DNA of 64,000 bases from Umezawaea sp049997955 (GTDB lineage: Bacteria > Actinomycetota > Actinomycetes > Mycobacteriales > Pseudonocardiaceae). The notes beneath the pieces were generated by a model. The model saw nothing but the letters and a program-made list of their open reading frames with translations. It searched no databases and was not told the origin of the DNA. How positions within the stretch are numbered: position 1 is the first letter of the stretch; each line of letters begins with the position of its first letter. The stretch lies in the NCBI GenBank assembly GCA_049997955.1, contig JAEBDY010000028.1:1-64000 (forward strand), written 5' to 3'. This document shows, one piece after another, positions 53,508 through 62,437 of the stretch. A program made the position numbers and the translations under genes.

Positions 53508-53806
53508 CGACTACCCCGGACCGCTGGCCAAAGTCGCCGCGTATCGACCAGGAACCGGTTCCTGCCATGACTGCGGCCACGCCGCCGAGCGGGAGCGCTT
53601 AACAGTGTTGTCTCGTCGGACCGAACGGACTTCCGGCGCCAACCCGCGCAACCGCAGGCCTCCTCCGCCATCACCGCAGGACTGACCGGCATCTTGGCCG
53701 CAGAAGCCGTGATCTCCCTGCTCGCCGGTACCCCGGACCTGCCGGACAACCGGATCAGCGACTCAACTTCGTGTCCCGCCAGTACGACCTCAACACCGGG
53801 CTCGAG
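53508..53806 (+). pseudogene. Fragment of a second ThiF-type gene
   Basis: Encodes YPGPLAKVAAYRPGTGSCHD, CGHAAERERL and, after frameshifts, SSAITAGLTGILAAEAVISL, LAGTPDLPDNRISD and NFVSRQYDLNTG. These match GYHGPLSKVGSYRPGTGPCY and the following C-terminal segments of the intact ThiF-type protein. It ends at the IS at 53809. The N-terminal part with the nucleotide-binding loop is gone. Confidence 0.8.
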
Positions 53807-53808
53807 GC

Positions 53809-55050
53809 TGTGCTTGCCGAAAGCTCCGTCCGTGCTGGTCAGGCGGCGTGGTGGTACTCGTTGAGGATGCCGCCCAGTCGTTGTCGTCGGTGGACGTTCA
53901 AGTCGCTGATCTTGGCTTGGTCGGTGAGCAATGGTGGCAGCGGGTGTAGTGGTCGTGTGTTGGCGATGCCCTGGTGGGGTCGGTGGGTGTTGTAGAACTG
54001 TTCGTACTCACGTAGGGCGTGCGACAGATGTCGTTGGTTCCAGATGAGCGTGCGGTCGAGGAGTTCGCTGCGGCAGCTCTGGATCCACCGTTCCATGATC
54101 GCGTTCATCCGCGGGATGCGGACGCCACTGAGGACAGTCTGGATGCCTGCATCGGCGAAAACGGCATCGAACAGGGCGGGGAACTTTCCGTCCCGGTCGC
54201 GGATCAGGAACCGCACGGAGCTGCCCGCGTCCTCGAGGTCCATCACGAGGTTCTTCGCTGCTTGGGTGACCCAGGCCGCGGTCGGGTGCGCGATGGCGCC
54301 CAGGACGCGGATTCGGCGGCTGGTGTGTTCGATGACCGCGAGTACGTACAGGTGGGCGCCGCTCAAGGTCGGTACGTCGAAGAAGTCGCAGGCCAGTAGG
54401 GCCTGGGCCTGTGAGCGGAGGAAGTCCGCCCAGGTGGTGGAAGTGCGATCGGATGCCGGGTCGATTCCGGCGTCCTTGAGGATCTGCCACACCGTGGACG
54501 CGACGACTGTGATGCCGAGTACGAGTAGTTCGCCGTGGATGCGGTAGTAGCCCCAGGTGGGGTTTTCCCGTGCCAGGCGGAGCACCAGGAGCCGCATTGA
54601 CCGTAGTGTCCGCGGTCGGCCGGGGCGTTTGAGGCGAGACTTGGTCGCGTGGCGGCGGGCGAGCAGGTCTCGATGCCAACGCAGCACCGTTTCCGGGCGT
54701 ACCGGCAGCTGGAGCTGACGAAGCGTTCTCAGCGGGAGCCCGGTGCAGCAGCGCCGCGAGGAACGCCCGATCGGCGGGGAAGAACCGCAGTCGAGTTGTG
54801 CCCATTTGGCGTTGCAGGACGGTGATCTGGTGCCGTAGCACCAGGATTTCTACGTCCTTGTCTCGGTCGCTTACGGGTCGCAGGCGTAGTAGGGCGAACG
54901 CGTTGGTCACGCTGAGGTAGGCCAACCGAAGCAGCATGACTCTGGTCATCATGCCGTGCTCATCTGCAGCGGCGTGATCACGACTGCATCCGTGGATGGG
55001 TCTCGGTGGCCCCGCTGTCACCTGCGCGGATGAGGTTTTCGGCAGGCACA
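53809..55050 (-). mobile_element. Integrase-core IS, copy 2 (1242 bp)
   Basis: Bounded by TGTGCTTGCCGAAAGCTCC at the left and GAGGTTTTCGGCAGGCACA at the right, which are imperfect inverted repeats starting TG and ending CA. It carries one transposase gene with a single frameshift. The left end truncates the ThiF fragment. Confidence 0.82.
53839..54937 (-). pseudogene. Transposase of IS copy 2, one frameshift
   Basis: Starts MLLRLAYLSVTNAFALLRLR, then EILVLRHQITVLQRQMGTTR and PADRAFLAALLHR. One extra G near 54741, compared with copy 1, shifts the frame. The remaining 282 residues are open: MLRWHRDLLARRHATKSRLK, ENPTWGYYRIHGELLVLGIT, DFFDVPTLSGAHLYVLAVIE, FLIRDRDGKFPALFDAVFAD and RIPRMNAIMERWIQSCRSEL, an rve-type DDE core. 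Probably inactive unless frameshifting occurs. Confidence 0.82.
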
Positions 55051-55246
55051 GGGTCGAGTTTGACCGCGCCATCCGCCACGGCTTCTCGCGCACCTTCACC
55101 CAAGGACAAGAGTTGCGGGGCAATACTTCCTGTACCGCTCTTGCACACCGCTGGACCAAGTCGACCTTGACGTGTCCCCGAAGTCGAGGGCGCAGCAACG
55201 CTCACCTGCTTCAAACGGCTCGCCTGCACCCCTGCGTGAGACCGCT

Positions 55247-58200
55247 TCAGCCGTCAAGGTGGGGGTCGACGAGTTTCTCCGCCAGGGTGTCGAAATACGG
55301 CTCGGCCGACCAAGCTCGACGATCACCAATGACGTACAGGCGTCGTTTTGCGCGGCTGACGGCCACATTGAGGAGATTGGGCTTGCTTGCGGCCCACCGG
55401 CGGGCGGCGGGTTTGGCAGGATTGCCGCCGAGCACGAGCACGACCACGTCCGCCTGCTTGCCCTGCGCGGTGTGGACGGTGCCAGCCACCAGGCCGGGGC
55501 AGCGTTCTTTCCTCTCGCGGATTTGGCTCGCGATGTCCCGGAACGGGGCGATCACCATCACCTGCGACATATCGAAATCGAGGTCTGCCAAGTCACTGAG
55601 CACCCGGTCAAGTTCAACTCCCTCCATGGGAATCCAGTGGCCGTGCGCCCTGTCGCTGACGACGTCGATCCACTGCGACGGCAGGAGATCCGGGTTGGCC
55701 TCAGCGAATTGCTCGCCTGCGATCATCCCGGTGCCATTGATCATCAGATCGTCGTAGGCGACCGCGTTGACGATGTCGAACATGGGTTGGTCACAGCGGC
55801 GGTGCACGGTCAATGGGACGCCCACCCAGGTCTTGCCGTCCTCGTCGGGCAGGCTCGTGCCCAGCGAGGTGAGGCGATCGGCGAGGCGCTGGACGGAGGT
55901 CCGGCTGGGCGACCACTGCTCGTCGATGCCCAGTTCGTTGCGAATGGCTTGCTCGGCCCGGAACGGCAGGGTGGTGATCGGCTCCAGTTGAAGCGGGTCA
56001 CCGACGACAACGGCCCGTTTAGTCCGCCACAGCGCGCCGACGGCGTTCTGGGGTGTTGCCTGACCTGCCTCGTCAATGAGCAGCCAGCCGAGCGACTCCC
56101 TCCCGAGGTGGCCGAACAGCCGCGCGTAGGATGCGAACGTCGTCGATACCACCGGTACCACGAAAAACAGGGTTTGCCACGCGGCGAGTGCGGCTCCGAC
56201 TGGGAGATCGCGCGGTACCTCGCCGCTCACCAGGTCCATAGCGGCTTGCAGGTTGCTGTGCATTTGCTTGGCAGCGTGTGCCAGGAAGGCCTTATGTAGG
56301 TCCATCGCCGCGAGGAGTAGTTCACTGCGGGCGAGATTCCACTCCTGATCCGTCCACAGCGCAGCGAGTTCTCGTCGTTCGCGGTCGTTCCACCACGAAG
56401 CGTCCGGGTAGTACTTCCCGAGCGTCGAGGTCGCGCAGGCGAGCTGTTCGTCAAGCGCTGCCTTTTCCGCCTCGCGGGCGATCAGCGTGCGCTCGTGTTC
56501 GGCTTTCCTGCGCAGAGCCTCGTCGAACTCGTGCTTGGCGAGGGTCACCTTCTGGCGCGTCGTGACGAGGGCTTCGGGTGTCGACAGCGGTGGCGGCGGG
56601 ATGGAAGTGTCTCGAACGCCGCGAGCGGCGGCCAGCCGTTGTCGGGCGTCGTTCACTCGAGCGGACCACTTGACGTTCTCCTCCGCCCAGAGCCTGGCTT
56701 CTGCACCGCACGTCAGCAGGATGTCCTTCAGCGTGGGCCGGTGGGTCTGGTGCCAGTTGTAACCCCCCTCCTGCCATGCCAGCATCTGTTCCCAGTGTCG
56801 CACCGAGTTGGCCAAGGCGGCGCGCTGCACCTGGGCGAGCCGTTCGTGCTCAGCCCGACGGGCTTCGGCCTCGGTGACGGCTTCGGCATGTCGTGCGCGT
56901 TCAGCGTTGATGGCAGCTGTTCGACGTTCACTGGCCCGTTCGATCGCGGCTTCGGCATCGAGCACGGAACGTCGCAGCGCGGTGACTTCATCATCGATCC
57001 GCGCCCGGCGTTCGACGGCTTGGTAGACCTCGGCTCGAGCAGCTCTGACGGTCGCTTCGCGCCGCTCGGCGACGCGGAAGTCGTCGACGGCCGCAGACCA
57101 AGGGCGGTCGGGTGGTTGCTGCTCATAGCTTTTCAGCACATGGCGCAGGCCGAACCACGGCTCGTTGTCGGACTTGCCAGGCGAGTGGTACCAAAAGGTA
57201 TTGACGAACCTACTCCGGTTGGTCTTGTTGCCCAACCTGGCAGCCACGAGCGCCCATGCCTGAATGTCTTTCGGTGGTTTCGCGTTGGTGTTCGGATCCG
57301 GCGCGAGCAGCGCGGTTGCGATCTCGGGGAAGTAGTCGATAGCCACCGCTCGCTTCCGCCAGGAATTGTCGATCGCGCTCGCAGCGGGGATCTCGTCCGT
57401 CACGTTCTGCACCGCGCCGTTGTTCGCCGAGGCAACGACCATCTCGAAGCCGGTGAGATCACCGCGCCACACGTTGACGATCCTGGTGTGCTTCCCGGTC
57501 TTCCACCGCAGATTTCCAGTGAAGGCCTTGCTTGGTTCTGATAGCCCCGATAATCGACGGGCCCGCTCCACGACTAGCGCGGCGACGAGATCTCGCAGCA
57601 TCGTGGTCTTACCGGTTCCCGGCGGGCCGTTCACACCCAGGATGCCCGCATCGGGCATGCGCACAGCGGTGTTCACCGCCAGCTGCTGGTTCAACGCGAG
57701 CGGGTGGTCGGTATTGCTCGGCCAGCGGCCTTCCGGGACAGTGTGCGGCGCGGTTGCCGCCAGCACGGTGTCCATGTCGTCCCGTACGTCGACCCGTCGT
57801 GAGGTGGCGATCTGAGCCTCCGGACGCAGGTAGGCCTCTAGTGCCTTGCCGTAGTTGTTCGCAGCGACCTGCTCGGCTACCACATCGAGGTCACCCATGA
57901 TGAAGCTGTTGAGGAAGTCGTGTCCCGACGGTTTATCGGCCGTACGCTTGGCCACTACCCTGCTGCTGATCCGGATATCTGTACACGGCAGTTTCAAACC
58001 CGCTGCGGCGATCGCCGCAGCGACGGCCAGGCACTGGTCTAGATCAGACTTGTTGAGCGCACGAGGTGTCAGGGCGTCGTTCTGGTTCACCGTCACCAGG
58101 TCCTGCCATACCTCGCTGAACGCTTCTGCAGCCTTGGTGAAGCCTGCGAGCCAATCCTGCTTGCTGTTCCGGTTGCGTCGGACCTGCTCGGTGGCCCATG

Positions 58201-58591
58201 CGCAGCTGGACAGCACCGCGGAACCGATGAGCGCGCGTCCGTCCTCGCCGACTTCGAAAGCGGCCAGGGCGCTTTCGCCCAGCGGACGTTCGTCGAAGCT
58301 CTCGCGGTCGTGGGCGAAGGTGTGCGAGAGGATGTCGAAGATGTTCTCGAGGCGATAGATCCCGAGGTAGACGACATGCTGCCAGGATTGAGTCTCCCGT
58401 AGTTTCCGGCTCGCGAGTTCGTGCTCGGGCTCCCACGGCAGCGGTTCGCCAGGTCGCATGGCAAACACGAGCTTCTCGCGATCCACCTTGTCCACGCCAG
58501 GCGGACTGAACATTTCCATAGTCCGCCAGAACCTGACCACCTCGGCCTGTCCGACATTCGATCCCAAGCTCAAACCCGCTCCGATTGTCAA
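55247..58591 (-). CDS. Superfamily 1 DNA/RNA helicase with coiled-coil insertion
   Basis: An 1114-residue helicase. Motif I is GVNGPPGTGKTTMLRDLVAA near residue 320; motif II is LGWLLIDEAGQATPQNAVGA; motif III is RAVVVGDPLQLEPITTLP; motifs V and VI are VAGTVHTAQGKQADVVVLVL and NLLNVAVSRAKRRLYVIGD. This is the Upf1-like/AAA_11-AAA_12 type. A long coiled coil (ERREATVRAARAEVYQAVER through EAVTEAEARRAEHERLAQVQ) is inserted between motifs I and II. The N-terminal 270 residues are unassigned. It stands alone between two IS copies. Large SF1 helicases of this form occur in defence islands, but no partner nuclease is encoded beside it. Confidence 0.8.
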   Translation of the reverse strand: MTIGAGLSLGSNVGQAEVVRFWRTMEMFSPPGVDKVDREKLVFAMRPGEPLPWEPEHELASRKLRETQSWQHVVYLGIYRLENIFDILSHTFAHDRESFDERPLGESALAAFEVGEDGRALIGSAVLSSCAWATEQVRRNRNSKQDWLAGFTKAAEAFSEVWQDLVTVNQNDALTPRALNKSDLDQCLAVAAAIAAAGLKLPCTDIRISSRVVAKRTADKPSGHDFLNSFIMGDLDVVAEQVAANNYGKALEAYLRPEAQIATSRRVDVRDDMDTVLAATAPHTVPEGRWPSNTDHPLALNQQLAVNTAVRMPDAGILGVNGPPGTGKTTMLRDLVAALVVERARRLSGLSEPSKAFTGNLRWKTGKHTRIVNVWRGDLTGFEMVVASANNGAVQNVTDEIPAASAIDNSWRKRAVAIDYFPEIATALLAPDPNTNAKPPKDIQAWALVAARLGNKTNRSRFVNTFWYHSPGKSDNEPWFGLRHVLKSYEQQPPDRPWSAAVDDFRVAERREATVRAARAEVYQAVERRARIDDEVTALRRSVLDAEAAIERASERRTAAINAERARHAEAVTEAEARRAEHERLAQVQRAALANSVRHWEQMLAWQEGGYNWHQTHRPTLKDILLTCGAEARLWAEENVKWSARVNDARQRLAAARGVRDTSIPPPPLSTPEALVTTRQKVTLAKHEFDEALRRKAEHERTLIAREAEKAALDEQLACATSTLGKYYPDASWWNDRERRELAALWTDQEWNLARSELLLAAMDLHKAFLAHAAKQMHSNLQAAMDLVSGEVPRDLPVGAALAAWQTLFFVVPVVSTTFASYARLFGHLGRESLGWLLIDEAGQATPQNAVGALWRTKRAVVVGDPLQLEPITTLPFRAEQAIRNELGIDEQWSPSRTSVQRLADRLTSLGTSLPDEDGKTWVGVPLTVHRRCDQPMFDIVNAVAYDDLMINGTGMIAGEQFAEANPDLLPSQWIDVVSDRAHGHWIPMEGVELDRVLSDLADLDFDMSQVMVIAPFRDIASQIRERKERCPGLVAGTVHTAQGKQADVVVLVLGGNPAKPAARRWAASKPNLLNVAVSRAKRRLYVIGDRRAWSAEPYFDTLAEKLVDPHLDG

Positions 58592-58625
58592 CTAAATGCT
58601 CCCCAGTTGGCACGAATCATAACGT

Positions 58626-59801
58626 GTGCCGCTCGAGAAGTCGTCGTTGCTGGTCAAGCGGCATGTCTGTACTCGTTGATGAGTCCGCCGAGGATGCGAG
58701 TGCGGAGTACTCTGCGGGTGTCGGGGTCGTGTACCGCGGCGGGGTGTTGCTGGTCCGTGGGTGGTAGTTGGTCGCGGGCTTGGTGGGGTCGGTGTTGGTT
58801 GTAGTGCTCTTCGTAGGTCTTCAGGACTTGCCGTGCGTGACCCGCGTCCAGGATCAGGATGTGGTCGAGGAGTTCGCGTCGGATAGTGCCAATGACTCGT
58901 TCGCAGTGGGCGTTCATCCGAGGCGCTTGCGGCGCGCTGGTGATGACGCGCAGATCGTCGGCGTGGAAGACGGCGTCAAACGCCTGACCGTACTTGCCGT
59001 CACGGTCGGGGAGCACGAATCGGAGCGACTCCATTCGGTATCCGAGGTCGGCGGCGAGGTTCCTGGCCTGCTGCGCTGTCCATGCCTGGGTCGGGTGGGT
59101 GGTGACGTCGGTGATGTGCAGGCGTCGGGTGCCGTATTCGAGGAACGCCAGTGCGTACAGGCGTGTGCCGAGCACGGTGTCGAGGTGCGGGAAGTCCGCG
59201 GCGATGATGCCTTCGGCTTGGGTGGTGAGGAACTCGCGCCAGGTCGGGCCGGTGCGGCGTGGTGCCGGGTCGATGCCGGCGTGGTGCCGGATCTGCCAGA
59301 CCGTCGAGGGTGCGATGCGGTGGCCGAGCCTGGCCAGCTCGCCTTGGATGCGGCGGTGTCCCCACCGAGAGTTCTCTCTGGCGAGTCGTACTACGAGCGT
59401 CGTGATCGCTGCTCGTGTCGGTGGACGTCCGGTGCGTCGATGTGCGGTGTAGTCCCACTTACAGGCGATGAACCTACGATGCCAGATGAGCAGGGTGCCC
59501 GGCGTGACCAGGAAGACCTCCCGCCAACGGTGACGATCAACTAACCCGGATAAGGCGCGAGCCAGAACCGGTCAGCGGGTTCGTAGTGGGTCGGACCCGT
59601 CAGCTGCCGTCGCAGTATGGCGTTCTCGTGCCGTAGCACGAGCAGTTCGGCATCCTTGACCGCCTCGCTGCGCAGCAGCACCGACGGGACGGCCAGCAGC
59701 TTCCTGGTCACCTTGCACAGCAGAGACACGATCATCAGGCCATGCTCCCAGCACAGTGGCACCCCTCGTTCTACCAGCGGCGACGACTTTTCGAGCGGTA
59801 C
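58626..59801 (-). mobile_element. Integrase-core IS, copy 3 (1176 bp, different type)
   Basis: Bounded by GTGCCGCTCGAGAAGTCGTC and GACGACTTTTCGAGCGGTAC, inverted repeats that match with a few mismatches. It has inserted into the 5' part of another IS of the copy 1/2 type, of which only the start remains at 59802-59849. A solitary end of the same element lies at 49261-49290. Confidence 0.8.
58654..59735 (-). pseudogene. Transposase of IS copy 3, one frameshift
   Basis: From ATG 59735: MIVSLLCKVTRKLLAVPSVL, VLRHENAILRRQLTGPTHYE and PADRFWLA, then a 1-base shift near 59548. The rest reads LVDRHRWREVFLVTPGTLLI, RENSRWGHRRIQGELARLGH, EGIIAADFPHLDTVLGTRLY, FVLPDRDGKYGQAFDAVFHA, QAPRMNAHCERVIGTIRREL and GGLINEYRHAA. 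This is an rve-type DDE integrase core. Confidence 0.8.
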
Positions 59802-59849
59802 AAGGTCGAACGCGTTGGTCACGCTGAGGTAGGCCAGTCGAAGCAGCAT
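59802..59849 (-). pseudogene. 5' stub of a copy 1/2-type IS transposase
   Basis: Sixteen codons, MLLRLAYLSVTNAFDL, nearly the same as the start of the transposase of copy 2 (MLLRLAYLSVTNAFAL). The remainder was displaced by IS copy 3. Confidence 0.75.
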
Positions 59850-60393
59850 GGCTGGTCATCATTCGGCGCTCATCCGCAGCGGCATGATCGACATTCATGC
59901 CGTGCTTGTCGACAACAGGGCGAGATCACGACCGCGTTTGTCCACGAGCTCCACAGATGTCCTCACCTGGATGGATGAGATTGTCGGCAACCACAGGGTT
60001 ACGGGACGGGCAACAGGCACGTGGACGGATGCGGCGCGAGCCCAAGTGGGCGCAGCGAGTCCGATCAGGCTCGCACCACTGCCTTATCGAGAGGGGTCAG
60101 TCCGTTGATGACTCCTGGTTTGCCAAGTTCTTCTCGAGCAGGAGCAGGGTGATGCGGGCCGAGAGGATGTCACGGTGCTCGGGGTCCAGTACCCTCTCGC
60201 GATCTGCCAGCACCGCCTTCAACTCGGTGACCGCGCGAGTGGGGTCACCGGCCGCGATCCATGCATAGGCGATGTTGCCGCGGGCGGTCAGGGTGTGCGG
60301 GTGGTCGGGACCCCACACCCGTAGAGCGTCGGTGAGCAAGGCCTTATGCTCGATGAGCGCGCGAGCTGGATCGCCTGCCTTGTCCAACCAGCA

Positions 60394-61283
60394 AGAACTC
60401 CTAACAAAAACGACGGAATAGCTTGATCACCTGGGTTGTTGATCAGGGCGTGAGGAAGGGGCAGCAGCCACCCTGGATCGTGTCCGACGAGTTGTGGCGA
60501 CGTGTCGAGCCGCTGTTGCCGGTTGTCCAGCACGACCCCCGTCATCCTGGTCGTCCTCGACTGGATGACCGCAAAGCGTTGTGCGGCATCCTGTTCGTGC
60601 TGTACACGGCCATTCAGTGGGAGTTCCTGCCGCAGGAGCTGGGCTTCGGCTCCGGTATGACCTGTTGGCGGCGGCTGCGGGACTGGAACGACGCCGGGGT
60701 ATGGCAACGCCTGCACGAACAACTCCTCGCCGAGCTCAACGGTGCCGGCGCGCTGGACTGGTCGAGGGCGGTGATCGACGGCTCGCACCTGCGGGCCATG
60801 AAGGGCGGCCCACAACCGGACCGAGCCCGATCGACCGTGCCAGATCTGGCTCGAAGCACCATCTGATCACGGAAGCGCACGGGATCCCGCTGGCGGTGTC
60901 GCTGACCGGCGGCAACCGCAACGACGTCACCCAACTGATGCCCTTGATCCAGGCCGTCCCCGCGGTCCGGGGCCGTCGCGGTCGTCCACGCCGACGGCCC
61001 GACGCGCTCTACGCCGATCGCGGCTACGACCACGACAAGTACCGCAAGCAAGTACGAGACGTCGGGATCACGCCGTTCATCGCTCGCCGCGGTCAGGAGC
61101 ACGGCTCGGGGCTGGGCGTGCACCGCTGGGTCGTGGAGCAGACGTTCGCGCTACTGCACTGGTTCCGGCGGCTGCGCATCCGGTGGGAGATCCGTGACGA
61201 CATCCACGAGGCCTTCCTGCGCTTGGCGTGCGGCATCGTCTGCTTCCGCCGCCTGGCCAATCTCGGACTTTGTTAGGAGTTCT
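60394..61283 (+). mobile_element. IS5-family (IS427-like) element, 890 bp
   Basis: Flanked by AGAACTCCTAACAAA (60394-60408) and TTTGTTAGGAGTTCT (61269-61283), a perfect 15-bp inverted repeat. It has two overlapping transposase reading frames on the plus strand. Joining the flanks restores the TPR reading frame, so the insertion is simple and probably recent. Confidence 0.88.
60423..61276 (+). CDS. IS5-family transposase in two overlapping frames
   Basis: Frame 1 (60423-60866): QQPPWIVSDELWRRVEPLLP, PGRPRLDDRKALCGILFVLY, TAIQWEFLPQELGFGSGMTC and AVIDGSHLRAMKGG, with the first catalytic Asp. The conserved sequence then moves to the -1 frame, GPSPIDRARSGSKHHLITEA, HGIPLAVSLTGGNRNDVTQL, ALYADRGYDHDKYRKQVRDV and VVEQTFALLHWFRRLRIRWE, ending at 61276. 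IS427-type elements make the full enzyme by -1 frameshifting; I do not see a strong slippery heptamer, so a disabling mutation is also possible. Confidence 0.78.
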
Positions 61284-62437
61284 AAGCCAAGTTGCCGCGG
61301 ACGGTCAAGGTCTGCGGGTGACCGGAACCCAGTACGCGCAAGACATCTGCGTAAAGAACTTCGTACTCTGCGGCGGCGCGGGCGGGATCCCCGTCCTCAC
61401 CGCGCCACCGAGCCAGGTTGCTGCGGTTAATCAGGGTCTCGAGATCGTCAGGTCCCAACACCCGCTCCATGTCCGCCAGCACCGTCTCCAACTCGGCGAC
61501 CGCGTCGTCTGAATCACCTGCCTCGCCCAGGACGCAGGCCAGGCTGGCACGGGTGGTCAGGGTATTGGGGTGTCCTGGCCCCAACAACCGTATCGACTCG
61601 GCCAGCACCGCCTCCAGGTCTTCGACCACTTCGTACGGATCTCCGGTCATACCTCGCCAATGAGCGATCTCGTGGAGGATGTCCAGGAGGTCGGGGTGGT
61701 CCTCGTGCAGATGGGTGCGGGCCTGGTCGTGGAGACCGGTGAAATGGTCGACGGCAGCGGTCACCTGCCCAGACGCACCAAGGGAACCTCCGACGCGGAA
61801 CAGAATCGGGTGCCCCTTCGGACGCCACAGCGCGGGAGTCGTGTTGGCATGCAAGATTCCGGTGGCGGTGCGCAGTGCCTGAACAAGTTGGGGATCGGTC
61901 GAGTCCACCTCGGGCCACACCGCGAGGAGAGCGTCAGCGGCCACCCGCGCCAAGCGGTCGATCTGGATGCTCGGGAGGTCGTCACGAACTGCGCGCTGCA
62001 CCAAAGCGTGCGTGGCGATGTGTAGGGGCGTGCCGGATCCAGTGCGACGAGGTTGAGCCGGTGGAGACAGCCGAACCCGTCCCGTACTTCTGATCTGCCG
62101 ACGTCGCGACGCAGGACTTGGGCCAGGTACTCCAGGACCGGTGGGCTGGTGAACACGGACAAGGGGGTGCCGTTGGGGTCCAGCAGGCTGGCCAACTCCA
62201 GCAGCAGACGGGCCAAGTCCTGTGGTGGGAGCTGATCGGCGTGCTCGATGGACATCGACCAGGTTGTGGCCACAGTGCGCTGGTGCTTGTCGGGCAGCAC
62301 AAGACCGTCGAGCACAAGGCCGCGGGGTCACCGTCGGAAGGCGTGGCGAACCGTCGGGACGTCCGAGGTTCCGTCGCCGGCCGGACCGGACAGGTCGTGA
62401 ACCCGAGCGACGGCGCGGGCGAGGGGACTCGGGCGGC

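Larger units (their letters stand above)
60097..62320 (-). pseudogene. TPR-repeat (NB-ARC-type) gene remnant, split by an IS
   Basis: The C-terminal part of a TPR protein of the NB-ARC/TPR type. It begins, without its ATPase domain, at about 62320 with ATTWSMSIEHADQLPPQDLA and CLHRLNLVALDPARP. After a frameshift near 62030 it continues HALVQRAVRDDLPSIQID, then repeats such as LGPGHPNTLTTRASLACVLG and LGSGHPQTLTVRGNLA. There it is cut by the IS at 60394-61283. Beyond the IS it resumes DKAGDPARALIEHKALLTDA and ends at 60097. Three defects: missing N-terminus, frameshift, IS. Confidence 0.78.
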
